This document shows positions 7,871-17,846 of a stretch of DNA of 64,000 bases, in pieces (positions within the stretch are counted from its first letter, which is position 1; each line of letters begins with the position of its first letter). The notes beneath the pieces were generated by a model, which did not search any database, was not told where the DNA came from, and saw only the letters and a list, made by a program, of their open reading frames with translations. Source of the stretch: Lewinellaceae bacterium (GTDB lineage Bacteria; Bacteroidota; Bacteroidia; Chitinophagales; Saprospiraceae). The stretch is from the NCBI GenBank assembly GCA_020636095.1, contig JACJYN010000004.1, positions 806,001 to 870,000 on the forward strand, in the 5' to 3' direction. Both the position numbers and the translations under genes were made by a program.

Positions 7871-10800
7871 ATGAATAAGCTCCTGACGCTTTTTTTCTTT
7901 CTGGCGTGCCAGTCAACCCTCCTCTCCGCTCAGCCGGCCAACGACGATTGTGCCGGGTTGATCGATCTCGGCGCTGCCCCGGCTTGCCTGGACTCCATGT
8001 TCTTCACCAACGTGAACGCCACCGCCTCCGATATAGGCGCCGGCAGTATTCCCAGCTGTTTCAATGGCGGCAATGTAGAACGCGATGTTTGGTTTGCCTT
8101 CACTTCCAGCGACACCATCTTCGATTATACCATTACGGTGACAGGCATACCCTTTGGCGCCAGCGCAGCCATTACCAACCCGCAGATTGCCCTTTACCGG
8201 GGGGATTGCACCGTGAATGGCCTGGCCGAACTGGCCTGTGCTTCAGCAGAACCGGGGGCGGCGGCGGTAGCGCTCAATGTGGAATCGCTTACGCCCAATA
8301 TCACCTATTTCCTGCGAATCAATGACTACACTTCTTCCCTCACGCCCCATTGGGGAACCTTCCAACTGTGTGTGGAAGAAAAACAGCCCGACAATAATAT
8401 AGATGAGGGCGGATCAACGGCCTGCTCCGGTGTGCTTTACGACAGCGGCGGCCCGGACGGCGACTATTCCAACAATGAAAATCACACCTTTACAATCTGC
8501 CCGGATCAACCCCATGATTGCATTCTCTTTTCACTGGAATATTACTTTATCGAGCCGCAGGATATGTTCGGCGTCACGGATCAGCTGGTCTTTTACGACG
8601 ATGCGCAGCCCAACCCGGCGGCGATCATCGGCCAGATTGGCAGTTTTAATTTTGAAGATGACGGCGGTGGTGGCGTATGTTATCAGGTGAAGGCCAACAG
8701 CGGCTGCCTCACGGTGCAGTTCACTTCCGATGCACAGGCTACTTTTGAAGGCTTCCGAGGGTTTTGGGAGTGCACTACTGATTGTGAAACAGCCCTCCCC
8801 ATCAGTGTCGATGCCAATATTTCCGATGCTCAGGTAATCGATTTCGTTTCCACCCCGGCAACCACGGCCAGCATCACCAACATCGACTGCCCGCCGGGCG
8901 CCTACGGTACATTCCAGTCCGATGTCCCATCCGGGCTGGGCCTGGAGCGCGGCCTGTTGCTCACCACCGGCAGCCTGGCCTGGGCGGCAGGGCCCAATAC
9001 GGACCCCGGCAACGGAACTTTCGACAGCGATAACAACGGCCCCGGAGATTCGGAACTGGATTACCTCTCTCAATTGAACGGCAACAACTTTCTTTCCGAA
9101 AATGCCTGTATCGTCGAGCTCGATGTCTTTGCCGCCACCAATGAGCTCACTTTTGAATACGTTTTTGGATCAGAGGAATACCAGGAATACGTTGGCCTTG
9201 AGTACAACGATATTTTTGCTTTCCTCGTTTCCGGCCCCGGCATTACCGGCGACCCCAACATTAACAATCAGGCAAATATTGCGGTCCTGCCCAACGGCAT
9301 GGGCACACAGGTTGAGATCAACAACGTCAATCAGTTGGTAAACTGGGAGTACTACCGCAACAACAACAATGGCGTCGCCACCCAATACGATGGGCTAACC
9401 TCTGACCTTCTGGGCGTCAAAAAAAGCCTGACCGCCCGGGCGGCGGTGCAGCCCTGCAATACCTACCACCTCAAATTCGCCATAGCCGACCGCGGTGACG
9501 CCTTCTTCGATTCCGGCGTTTTTATATCTGAACTAAAGGGGGGAACTCCCCAGCTAGCAGTCCATTTCAATTCGGGTATCGACTACCTGGTCGAGGACTG
9601 CGGCAATGCACCGGATGAACTCACCATCTCTCTAACCGCGTCCTCATCCGATACGATTTCCTATCAGCTTGAAATTGCGGGAACGGCCACACCCGGTGTC
9701 GATTTCACCCTGGATGTACCCGGTTCCATCGTGTTTTTACCGGGAGAGACCAGTTTTTCTTTCCCCATAACGGCTCTTTCCGATTTGGAATCCGAGCCCA
9801 CTGAAACAATCACCATCCGCCTCACCAATGACTTTGGCTGTGGCGAAGTCGTCTACTCAGAACTACAGATCAACCTGGTGGATGAACTCAAAGTAGACAT
9901 CAATACCGGGCGGGATACGGCCTATATTTGCCAGGACAATACGATAACCTTGCACGCTACCGGCGCCAATTCTTACTTTTGGTCACCAGTCAGTATTTTC
10001 AATAACCCAACCGCCGCTGACCCCATTGCCGACCCGGACGGCAGCCAGTGGGTTACCGTTGAAGGATCGCTCGGCCCCTGTGTAGCCTACGATTCCATCT
10101 TCCTCCAACGCACCACGCCCACTATCGAAGTGCAGTCCCTCAACCCTACAGAAATCTGCCGGGGGGATTCCGTTCGGCTTGCCGCTATAAATAATGTAAG
10201 TGGATTGGGGCTGCAGTGGGCTCCGCCGTTCGGGCTGGACGCCCCGAATAGCGAGAATCCGGTGGCCACCCCTCAGGAAAGCATCACTTATGTGGCTAGT
10301 ATCGACATTACCGGCTGTGTAGCCCGGGATTCGATCACCCTAAATGTGTCTGCTTTCGATTTCCCCACGGTTACCGCTGACACCACTATCTGTGAAAACT
10401 ACGGGGTGCAACTAGCCGATGTGATTCCTCCGGACAGCACGACTACTCACTTTCAGTGGATACCCTCGGCAGGGCTTCCCAGTGACACCATTGCCGGCCC
10501 TCTCGCCTTTCCCGATGTAAGCACCCGTTATCAGCTCATCGGCACGGCCGCCAACGGCGCCTGCGCCGACACGGCCGAAGTCACGGTCACCGTCCTGCCC
10601 GCCGATGTGAATATAACCAACCCGGATACGGTGGAAATTTGCCTGGGCGCCGCCGTTGAGCTATCCGCCAGTACCACCGGCGGCGGCGCCGATGGGCTGG
10701 GGTGGTCGCCCGATGATGGTAGCCTCGACGACACCTCCGGGCTGGCAGTCACAGCAACGCCTGATGTTTCCACCTGGTACTTCACCACGTATCAGCGGGG

Positions 10801-12361
10801 CGCCTGCACCGTATTCGATTCGGTATTTATTCGCGTCGACTCCCTCCCCGCCCTTTCCATAACTGCCGAACCAGATAAAGAGGCCTACTGCCAGGGAGAA
10901 ATCGTACAATTGCTATCTCCCACCTATGAGCCTGCATTTTATCCCGCTATCCAACATTTCTGGACGCCCTCTGTCGGTTTTGAAACGTCAGACAGCCTCT
11001 GGAATATGGTCATCCATGTGCAGGACACTATTCTATATCAGCGGTTGGCCATCAACCGGGGATGCCGGGATACGGCGGAAATCTTAATAAATGTCATCGA
11101 GCCTCCCCTGATCAGCCTCAACCCGCAGGATACAGCCGTCTGCCTTGGAGAACCCGTGCGCTTCCAACTGGAAATAACCGGAGCATACGAAGAAATTGAA
11201 TGGATGGGCGACGGCCTGAGTTGCACCGATTGCCTGAGTCCTGCGGCCACACCAGCCGCAACGGAAACCTACCATGTCATAATCACCGCCGATGGCTGTG
11301 AGCCAATGGTTGGCGCCTCTATCACGGTTGCCGCACCGCCCCTCATTTTGCTCAATGACAGAAACGTCATCTGCGAAGGCGCCTCTTTGCTGCTCAACCT
11401 GGCGGCCGATAGCAGCAGCACCTATACCTGGACTTCCACTGATCCGGATTTTGGAACGTTCGTCGGCCCGCAGCCGGTAGTCAGCCCGGAAGAAACGACT
11501 ACTTATTTCCTTTTGGCAGAGAATAGCCTGTGCCCTCCTGAAGAGGCTACCCTAACGGTAGAGGTAACTCAGGCAGGCAATCTTCAGATTGAAGGGCCTT
11601 TATCCGTTTGCGCTGGCGATAGCATCCTGCTCTCTGCTTCCGTTACGGGAGGAGCTTCTCAGGAACAGTATTTATGGGAAGGTTCAGACGGCAGTAGCCA
11701 GTTCGGCGCTTCGGTGGCATTCAGCCCAACTGCCTCTCTTACCTACACCCTTACCTACATCAGCGGCATCGGTTGTGATACCCTTACCGCCCGGCTGGAC
11801 GTTGATGTTCAGCCGGGCGTAGAAGCCAGCCTGGAAACGGACTCCCCTACCGGCCAGCAAGGCGCCTCAATCGGCCTGACAGCTTCCTCCAACCGGCCGT
11901 CTCCTATCCACTTCACCTGGACGCTCAACCAGCAGCCCATTCAGCAAGGGGTCGACTTATCCGCATACGAGGATATCCTGATCACGGATCCATCCGTTTA
12001 CACTGTTTTTGTGCAAGATCCGGCCACCGGTTGTACGGACTCCGCCACACTGACAATCAGGGTTGAACCACCCGTCATTGAAGTCCCTAACACCTTTACC
12101 CCCAATGGAGACGGGAATAATGATTTCTTCAGCTATGTGATCCTGGGCAATGTCCGGCGTGTTTTGGAATTTAAAGTATTCAACCGCTGGGGGCAGCCGG
12201 TTTTTGATGGCAATTCTATGAACCCAGATGAGTTCACAGGATGGGACGGCACTTTCAAAGGGCAGCCGCAGCCTTCGGAGGCCTACTTCTATCTGCTCCG
12301 CCTGGAGCGGTACGATGGGGTTGTCGAGGAAAGGCAGGGGGATGTGAGTTTGTTACGGTAG
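7871..12361 (+). CDS. Large T9SS-secreted surface protein, gliding-motility type C-terminus
   Basis: 1496 residues. The ATG at 7871 starts a clear signal peptide ending in LLSAQP (cleavage near residue 20). In order: an Ig/CBM-like region (about 20-170), a CUB-like region (about 175-300, FTICPDQPHDCILFSLEYY), a choice-of-anchor L domain (about 315-575, GLGLERGLLLTTGS and FGSEEYQEYVG), a Calx-beta repeat (about 580-675, GTATPGVDFTL), then six to eight Cys-containing Ig-like repeats each opening with a C-x-G-[DE] motif. The last 85 residues (PNTFTPNGDGNNDFF, FKVFNRWGQPVF, GWDGTFKG) are the type B T9SS sorting domain, so the protein should cross the outer membrane and stay on the surface or be shed. 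Likely an adhesin; the ligand is unknown. Confidence 0.9.
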   Translation: MNKLLTLFFFLACQSTLLSAQPANDDCAGLIDLGAAPACLDSMFFTNVNATASDIGAGSIPSCFNGGNVERDVWFAFTSSDTIFDYTITVTGIPFGASAAITNPQIALYRGDCTVNGLAELACASAEPGAAAVALNVESLTPNITYFLRINDYTSSLTPHWGTFQLCVEEKQPDNNIDEGGSTACSGVLYDSGGPDGDYSNNENHTFTICPDQPHDCILFSLEYYFIEPQDMFGVTDQLVFYDDAQPNPAAIIGQIGSFNFEDDGGGGVCYQVKANSGCLTVQFTSDAQATFEGFRGFWECTTDCETALPISVDANISDAQVIDFVSTPATTASITNIDCPPGAYGTFQSDVPSGLGLERGLLLTTGSLAWAAGPNTDPGNGTFDSDNNGPGDSELDYLSQLNGNNFLSENACIVELDVFAATNELTFEYVFGSEEYQEYVGLEYNDIFAFLVSGPGITGDPNINNQANIAVLPNGMGTQVEINNVNQLVNWEYYRNNNNGVATQYDGLTSDLLGVKKSLTARAAVQPCNTYHLKFAIADRGDAFFDSGVFISELKGGTPQLAVHFNSGIDYLVEDCGNAPDELTISLTASSSDTISYQLEIAGTATPGVDFTLDVPGSIVFLPGETSFSFPITALSDLESEPTETITIRLTNDFGCGEVVYSELQINLVDELKVDINTGRDTAYICQDNTITLHATGANSYFWSPVSIFNNPTAADPIADPDGSQWVTVEGSLGPCVAYDSIFLQRTTPTIEVQSLNPTEICRGDSVRLAAINNVSGLGLQWAPPFGLDAPNSENPVATPQESITYVASIDITGCVARDSITLNVSAFDFPTVTADTTICENYGVQLADVIPPDSTTTHFQWIPSAGLPSDTIAGPLAFPDVSTRYQLIGTAANGACADTAEVTVTVLPADVNITNPDTVEICLGAAVELSASTTGGGADGLGWSPDDGSLDDTSGLAVTATPDVSTWYFTTYQRGACTVFDSVFIRVDSLPALSITAEPDKEAYCQGEIVQLLSPTYEPAFYPAIQHFWTPSVGFETSDSLWNMVIHVQDTILYQRLAINRGCRDTAEILINVIEPPLISLNPQDTAVCLGEPVRFQLEITGAYEEIEWMGDGLSCTDCLSPAATPAATETYHVIITADGCEPMVGASITVAAPPLILLNDRNVICEGASLLLNLAADSSSTYTWTSTDPDFGTFVGPQPVVSPEETTTYFLLAENSLCPPEEATLTVEVTQAGNLQIEGPLSVCAGDSILLSASVTGGASQEQYLWEGSDGSSQFGASVAFSPTASLTYTLTYISGIGCDTLTARLDVDVQPGVEASLETDSPTGQQGASIGLTASSNRPSPIHFTWTLNQQPIQQGVDLSAYEDILITDPSVYTVFVQDPATGCTDSATLTIRVEPPVIEVPNTFTPNGDGNNDFFSYVILGNVRRVLEFKVFNRWGQPVFDGNSMNPDEFTGWDGTFKGQPQPSEAYFYLLRLERYDGVVEERQGDVSLLR

Positions 12362-12416
12362 GCTTCGGGGTTTGTTATATGGTTCCTATATTAGTGCCTG
12401 AGCAACTCAATATGAA

Positions 12417-13481
12417 ATGAGAAACCACTTTATCCTGGCCGCTGCCTTAGCCCTGATGGCTATCCTGGCGCTCGCCATGGCAGGCCAGCAGAATTGGCTG
12501 GGCCCAATTGCCATCCTGTTTTTCGTACTGCTCGCTCTGGGGTTGGGCCGATCCGAACAAATGCGGCGGCTGGCCTTTACCGCCTGGATCATCGCCGCAG
12601 TGGCCGCTTCCCTCTTCTACCCCGCCCCTTTTCGGGAGCTATGGGGCTTTGACCTCAAAAAACTGATCATCCCCCTGCTGATGGCCATCATGTTTGGGAT
12701 GGGTACGGCGATGAGCCTGCGCGACTTTGCAGGGGTGGCCCGCATGCCCAAAGGGGTGTTTGTAGGTTTGCTTTGCCAGTTCACCATTATGCCGCTGGTA
12801 GGTTTCGGATTGACGAAGGTGTTCTCCTTTCCGCCCGAGATCGCCGCAGGCTTAATTCTGGTCGGCTGCTCACCCAGTGGTTTAGCCTCCAATGTAATGT
12901 CCTTCATCGCGCGGGCTAATCTGGCGCTTTCCCTTACGCTGACGGCCATTGCCACCCTGCTGGCGCCCCTGCTCACACCCGCACTGATGGCACTCCTGGC
13001 AGGCCAATTGGCGCCTATTGACGCCTGGGGGATGATGCTGGATATCCTGCGAATCGTCATCCTTCCGGTTGTCGCCGGGCTCTTTTTTAACCACTTTTTC
13101 TATGATCGTTTCCCATGGCTGGCGCGCCTCATGCCAAAAGTATCTATGGTAGGAATCGCCGTCATCATCGCCATTATCACCGCTGCCGGGCGCGATAGCC
13201 TGCTCACTATCGGGGCTATGCTGGTTCTGGCTGCCGCCATCCACAATGCCGCCGGCTATTTCTTTGGCTATTGGGCCAGCCGTTTGTTTGGCCTGAGCCG
13301 ACAGGACTGCCGCACGATTGCGCTCGAAGTCGGCCTGCAAAATAGCGGATTGGCCAGCGGGCTAGCGCTGGAAATGGGCAAAGTAGCCACCATGGGCCTG
13401 GCGCCGGCCGTATTCGGCCCGTTGATGAACGTAACCGGCTCGAGTTTGGCGAGTTGGTGGAGGGGAAGGAAGGTATCGTGA
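12417..13481 (+). CDS. Bile acid:sodium symporter family transporter
   Basis: 354 residues, almost entirely hydrophobic, with about ten transmembrane helices. Family signatures are GCSPSGLASNVMSFIARAN (about 142-160) and EVGLQNSGLASGLALEMGK (about 303-322), the two crossing helices that bind sodium and substrate in SBF/BASS transporters. Members move bile acids, pyruvate, pantothenate or other organic anions, so the substrate cannot be assigned. Three extra N-terminal helices precede the core. The gene is 55 bp after the surface protein gene on the same strand. Confidence 0.88.
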   Translation: MRNHFILAAALALMAILALAMAGQQNWLGPIAILFFVLLALGLGRSEQMRRLAFTAWIIAAVAASLFYPAPFRELWGFDLKKLIIPLLMAIMFGMGTAMSLRDFAGVARMPKGVFVGLLCQFTIMPLVGFGLTKVFSFPPEIAAGLILVGCSPSGLASNVMSFIARANLALSLTLTAIATLLAPLLTPALMALLAGQLAPIDAWGMMLDILRIVILPVVAGLFFNHFFYDRFPWLARLMPKVSMVGIAVIIAIITAAGRDSLLTIGAMLVLAAAIHNAAGYFFGYWASRLFGLSRQDCRTIALEVGLQNSGLASGLALEMGKVATMGLAPAVFGPLMNVTGSSLASWWRGRKVS

Positions 13482-13595
13482 TATGGCTGTATTGTACTGC
13501 TGTTTGGCCGGCTTCATAAAAAAGAGCCATCCCTGACAACAGATTTGGAATGGCTACTGAACAACCTTATGGATTTTGTAAAAACGGTGAACAAT

Positions 13596-14942
13596 TTATA
13601 AATACTGGTTGATGATATTCTCAAACAGTTCCTGCTTGCCACTGCGCTGTTGCGGCTCGCCGTTCTCATGAGCGATCGCCGCCAGTTGTTCCAGGCTGAG
13701 TTCTCCGGCTTCGAAAGCTTTACCGGGGCCGGCGTCGAATGAAGCGTAGCGTTGTTCCCTCAGTTTTTTATACTTTGATTTTTCCAGCACATCATGAGCC
13801 ACCAGCAGGGCGCGGGCGAAGGCGTCCATACCGCCGATATGGGCATGAAAAAGGTCGTCCAGGTCAGTAGAATTGCGGCGTGTTTTGGCGTCGAAGTTGA
13901 CGCCGCCGCCCTGCAGGCCACCGCCTTCGAGGATCACCAGCAGCGCCTCCGCCAGCTCATAGACGTTGTTGGGGAACTGGTCGGTGTCCCAGCCGTTCTG
14001 GTAATCGCCGCGGTTGGCGTCGATGCTACCCAGTACGCCGGCATCGACCGCTACCTGTAACTCGTGCTGGAAAGTGTGTTGAGCCAGGGTGGCGTGGTTG
14101 ACCTCCAGGTTAAGCTTGAAGTCTCCATCCAGGCCATATTGCTTAAGGAAACCAATGACCGTAGCGGCATCGTAATCGTACTGATGTTTGCTGGGCTCCG
14201 ACGGCTTGGGTTCAATGAAAAAGGCGCCTTTGAAACCCTGCGCCCGGGCATAGTCCCTGGCCATGAGCAGGAAACGAGCCAGATGCTCTGTCTCCTTTTT
14301 CATATTGGTGTTCAGCAAGGACAGGTAGCCTTCGCGCCCTCCCCAGAAGACGTAATGCTCACCGCTCAGTTTAATCGTGGCGTCCAGCGCGTTGCGCACC
14401 TGAGCGCCGGCGTAAGCCACCACCTGAAAATCCGGGTTGGTGGCGGCGCCATTCATATAGCGAGGATTGCTGAATAAGTTGGCAGTTCCCCAAAGCAGCC
14501 TCACTCCGGAAGCCTCTTGCTTTTCCAGGGCATAGCTTGTGATTGCTTCCAGCCTTTTGGCAGATTCGGAGAGAGTAGCCCCTTCGCTCACCAGGTCGAA
14601 ATCGTGGAAGCAGTAGTAGGGAATGCCCATTTTGGTGATAAACTCAAAGGCGGCGTCCATCTTGTCGCGCGCCTGTTGTATGGGGTCTGCTGCTTCCAGC
14701 CAGGGGAAAGCTTTAGTGGGCAGGCCAAAGGGGTCGCCTCCCGTTCCGCAGAAGGAATGCCAGTAAGCGGCCGCAAATTTGAAGTGCTCCTTCATACTTT
14801 TTCCACCTACTGTTCGGTTCTCATCGTACCATTTGAAGGAAAGAGGGTTGTCCGATTCCCGGCCTTCATATTTGATCTTGCCGATGCCTGTGAAATATTC
14901 CCGCTTACCGATCAGGATATCTGTTGTTGCTTTTGAAGACAT
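13596..14942 (-). CDS. xylA: Xylose isomerase
   Basis: 448 residues, the length of class II xylose isomerases. It converts D-xylose to D-xylulose using two divalent metals in a TIM barrel. Visible catalytic elements: GDPFGLPTKAFPW, FHDFDLV with the catalytic His, FFIEPKPSEPSKHQYDYD (metal Glu and Lys), LEVNHATLAQHTFQHE (metal ligands) and SIDANRGDYQNGWDTDQFP. xylB lies 46 bp upstream on the same strand, forming the xylose catabolic operon. No xylose transporter or regulator is in the window. Confidence 0.96.
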   Translation of the reverse strand: MSSKATTDILIGKREYFTGIGKIKYEGRESDNPLSFKWYDENRTVGGKSMKEHFKFAAAYWHSFCGTGGDPFGLPTKAFPWLEAADPIQQARDKMDAAFEFITKMGIPYYCFHDFDLVSEGATLSESAKRLEAITSYALEKQEASGVRLLWGTANLFSNPRYMNGAATNPDFQVVAYAGAQVRNALDATIKLSGEHYVFWGGREGYLSLLNTNMKKETEHLARFLLMARDYARAQGFKGAFFIEPKPSEPSKHQYDYDAATVIGFLKQYGLDGDFKLNLEVNHATLAQHTFQHELQVAVDAGVLGSIDANRGDYQNGWDTDQFPNNVYELAEALLVILEGGGLQGGGVNFDAKTRRNSTDLDDLFHAHIGGMDAFARALLVAHDVLEKSKYKKLREQRYASFDAGPGKAFEAGELSLEQLAAIAHENGEPQQRSGKQELFENIINQYL

Positions 14943-14988
14943 ATCTTTTTTGTTTTTTTGGAATTTCCTGGTTGAATCAATCCACGTG

Positions 14989-16473
14989 TTACTTCAGCGC
15001 CGCATTCAAAGCGCTTTCCCACCGCCCATAAGCATCCTGATACGAGCCCATTTCCGGCGCCGGCTCGAAAGCGTCTACTACGCTGGCTTTCTGCAGCGCC
15101 TCCTCCAGGCTCGCGTAACAACCCGCCCCCACTCCCGCCGCCTTGGCGGCGCCCACTGCACCCGTAGTGTCCAGTACTTCGATGCGGCTGCCTATCAGAG
15201 TGGCAATCGTGGAGGAGAAAATGGCGGATTGAAAGAGGTTGTCATTACCGACCCGGATTTGATTGACATCCAGTCCCATTTCCTTGAGGATGTTCACACC
15301 GTAGACGAAGGCAAAGGCCACCCCTTCGAGAGCTGCCCGGAAGAGATGAGGGCGAGAGTGGCGATTAAACTGCAGGTGGTGAATATGCCCGCCGATGGTT
15401 CGGTTGTTCAGCATACGTTCCGCTCCGTTGCCAAAAGGCAGAATGGATAAGCCTTCGGCGCCCACCGGCACACTGTTGGCCAGGCGTTCCATTTCAACGT
15501 AATCGAGGCCCCTGCCAGCCACCTGATGCTTCATCCAACTGTATTGAATGCCCGCCCCGTTGATGCAGAGCAAAACTCCGATGCGGGGTTGATCCGATTG
15601 GTGATTGACATGGGCGAAGCTATTCACCCGGGATTCGTTGTCGTAAATCAGTTTATCGACCACGCCATACACGACCCCGGAGGTGCCGCCGGTGGCAGCC
15701 ACTTCTCCCGGGTGGAGGGTATTGAGAGATAAGGCATTGTTGGGCTGGTCGCCCGCCCGGTAGGTAACCGGCGTGCCGGCCGCCAGGCCTGTCGCCTTAG
15801 CTGCTTCGGCAGTCAGCTTTCCCTGCAAGCCGCAGGTAGGCGTCAATTCCGGCGCTAGTTCCCGGCCTATACCGTAGTGATTCAGGATATCCTCAGATAA
15901 CCGGTTTTGCTGAAAATCCCACAGGATGCCTTCCGAAAGGCCAGACGCCGTGGTGGCAGCCCGGCCGGTCAACTTTAGAGCGATGTAATCCCCGGGCAGC
16001 ATAAACTTGTAAGCGCGGGCGTAGAGCGCGGGCTCGTTTTGCTGTACCCACCGCAGCTTGGAAGCTGTAAAGTTGCCAGGAGAATTCAGCAACGACCGCA
16101 GGCAAACTGTCCGGCCAATTGCTTCAAAGGCCTTATCACCGATCTCCACCGCCCGGCTATCACACCATATAATAGAAGGCCGCAAGGGGCGCATTTCCTT
16201 ATCGACCAGCACCAACCCGTGCATCTGGTAAGCGATGCCGATGCCTTTGATCCCGGCAGGTTCGACCCGGTGATCCAGCAGTAACTGCCGGGTGGCCTTA
16301 CATAGATTTCCCCACCATTCGTCCGAATCTTGTTCGGCCCAGTCCGGGTGCGGAGCATGGATGGCCATCTCCGTTTCCGGGTACTTCACCATTCCTACCG
16401 TCCGGCCGCTGTCTACTTCAACTAAAGCAGCCTTTACCGAAGAACTTCCAATATCATACCCTAGTAAATACAC
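14989..16473 (-). CDS. xylB: Xylulokinase
   Basis: FGGY-family kinase that phosphorylates D-xylulose to D-xylulose 5-phosphate, feeding the pentose phosphate pathway. I place the start at a GTG (16473) because the family begins right at the phosphate-binding LGYDIGSSSVKAAL; the frame extends 23 codons further upstream without family similarity, so an earlier start cannot be excluded. With GTG the product is 494 residues, the normal length. Motifs include YQMHGLVLVDKEMRPLRPSI (substrate), ATGGTSGVVYGV, and the C-terminal GAVGAAKAAGVGAG. It is the first gene of the xylBA operon. Confidence 0.93.
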   Translation of the reverse strand: MYLLGYDIGSSSVKAALVEVDSGRTVGMVKYPETEMAIHAPHPDWAEQDSDEWWGNLCKATRQLLLDHRVEPAGIKGIGIAYQMHGLVLVDKEMRPLRPSIIWCDSRAVEIGDKAFEAIGRTVCLRSLLNSPGNFTASKLRWVQQNEPALYARAYKFMLPGDYIALKLTGRAATTASGLSEGILWDFQQNRLSEDILNHYGIGRELAPELTPTCGLQGKLTAEAAKATGLAAGTPVTYRAGDQPNNALSLNTLHPGEVAATGGTSGVVYGVVDKLIYDNESRVNSFAHVNHQSDQPRIGVLLCINGAGIQYSWMKHQVAGRGLDYVEMERLANSVPVGAEGLSILPFGNGAERMLNNRTIGGHIHHLQFNRHSRPHLFRAALEGVAFAFVYGVNILKEMGLDVNQIRVGNDNLFQSAIFSSTIATLIGSRIEVLDTTGAVGAAKAAGVGAGCYASLEEALQKASVVDAFEPAPEMGSYQDAYGRWESALNAALK

Positions 16474-16558
16474 GGCTTTTCTGGTTTGATGATAGTATGT
16501 AATCCCGGGGAAGACCTGGCTTTTCCGGCTTTGAAATGACAAATTAAATAATATTTTG

Positions 16559-16692
16559 GCTATTCAGCTATTCGCTATTCGCTCTGGCATGCCCTTAAAA
16601 GCAGGAATCCAAGCTTGATGAGCCAGTTGTTCTCTTTGCTCTAAGCCCGGGTTTTGGGCAGGTTCTTGCGAACGGCGAATAGCTGATAGTTA
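16559..16692. repeat. Inverted-repeat element rich in TTCGC
   Basis: AGCTATTCGCTATTCGC (16566-16582) pairs with GCGAACGGCGAATAGCT (16668-16684), 15 of 17 positions, and the match continues outward for a few bases. The element fills most of the gap upstream of xylB and ends with GATAGTTAC, like the element at 279-417. It has no coding content. It probably belongs to the same dispersed family. Confidence 0.45.
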
Positions 16693-16740
16693 CTACACCG
16701 GCACATATCCCTTACGCGGCCTCCACCATTCCACTGCGGG

Positions 16741-17736
16741 TTACACCAGCCGCACCACCGTCCTGCCCTTCAGCTTTCCTTCCAGAATGAGTGAAATTTT
16801 CCCAGGCAGTTCTTCCAGGCTGCATTCCTCGGCAAGCTCCTCCAACTGATCCAGTTTCCATTCATTGGCCAGCTTGCCCCATACTACCTCCCGCACCGAA
16901 TGGCTGCATTGCACCGAATCGATGCCGATGAGGCTAACGCCTTTGATAATGAAAGGAAAGACGGTCGTTTCCAGCTTCGGCGATTGCACCAGGCCACAGC
17001 AAGTAGCTACGCCACCGTAGTGCAGGCTTTTCAGCAGGGTAGCCAGGATGTTGCCGCCCACGGTGTCTACGGCGCCTATGAAGCGGGGTTTGAGAAAAGC
17101 CTTGCCCGATTGGTCGTCTACCTCCTCTCTGCCGATGACCTCACTGGCGCCAAGCTTACGAAGGAAGCCTTCTGCTTCCGTTTTGCCGGTCACCGCCACC
17201 ACTTCGTAGCCGGCCTTACCCAGAATGCCAACCGCTACGCTGCCCACTCCGCCGGTAGCGCCGGTGACGGCAATCGGGCCGCTGCCCGGAAGGATGTCGT
17301 GCTTTTCCAGTTGATAAACAGAAAGGGCGGCGGTAAAACCCGCCGTTCCGTAGATCATACTCTCGCGCAGGCTCAGGCCTTCCGGCAGAGGCACTGCCCA
17401 GGCAGCAGGTATTCGGATATACTCGGCAAAGCCGCCGGAGGTGTTCATCCCCAGGTCGTAGCCAGTGGCCAGCACCTTATCACCGGCCTTGAAGCCGGCC
17501 GATTGGCTCTCTGCCACAACGCCGGCAGCGTCGATACCCGGGGTGTGAGGGAAGTTTCGGGTCACGCCTTTGTTGCCCGAGGCGGACAGGGCGTCTTTGT
17601 AATTCAGGGAAGAATAATGCACCCGGATGAGCACCTCTCCGGGTGGCAGGCTGCTGATCTCACGCTGGGTTACTATCTGGGAAAAAGATTGATCGGCTTG
17701 TTCGGTAACCCAGAGGGCTTTAAAGTTCTCCTTCAT
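16741..17736 (-). CDS. acuI: YhdH/YhfP family quinone oxidoreductase (acrylyl-CoA reductase type)
   Basis: 331 residues, a zinc-free medium-chain dehydrogenase. The N-terminal GroES-like domain has YSSLNYKDALSASGN and HTPGIDAAGVV; the NADP-binding Rossmann motif is VTGATGGVGSVAVGILGKAGY (about 155-175). The YhdH/YhfP group includes AcuI, which reduces acryloyl-CoA to propionyl-CoA with NADPH; other members have unknown substrates. It stands alone between repeat elements. The symbol follows the family name; the substrate is inferred. Confidence 0.88.
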   Translation of the reverse strand: MKENFKALWVTEQADQSFSQIVTQREISSLPPGEVLIRVHYSSLNYKDALSASGNKGVTRNFPHTPGIDAAGVVAESQSAGFKAGDKVLATGYDLGMNTSGGFAEYIRIPAAWAVPLPEGLSLRESMIYGTAGFTAALSVYQLEKHDILPGSGPIAVTGATGGVGSVAVGILGKAGYEVVAVTGKTEAEGFLRKLGASEVIGREEVDDQSGKAFLKPRFIGAVDTVGGNILATLLKSLHYGGVATCCGLVQSPKLETTVFPFIIKGVSLIGIDSVQCSHSVREVVWGKLANEWKLDQLEELAEECSLEELPGKISLILEGKLKGRTVVRLV

Positions 17737-17766
17737 TTTGTTTTTTCCAAAAGGTACAAAAAAAAT

Positions 17767-17813
17767 AAAAAAAAGCGAGGCCCGTTCCTGATGAATTCGG
17801 GCCTCGCTTTTTT
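17767..17813 (-). terminator. Strong bidirectional-looking terminator hairpin
   Basis: AAAAAAGCGAGGCCCG and CGGGCCTCGCTTTTTT form a perfect 16-bp inverted repeat with a 13-nt loop and T-runs on both strands. It terminates the minus-strand PDZ protein gene, whose stop codon is about 200 bp away. The interval is filled by the inverted-repeat element at 17847-18014, as though that element was inserted between gene and terminator. Confidence 0.75.
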
Positions 17814-17846
17814 ATGGAAAAGGCTAGCAACCGCCAAAAAGCATCC

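Noticed and set aside
16693..16740. Short minus-strand frame after the AcuI stop that reads PAVEWWRPRKGYVPV
   Set aside because: It is too short and has no start of its own; it could be a relic but there is no support.
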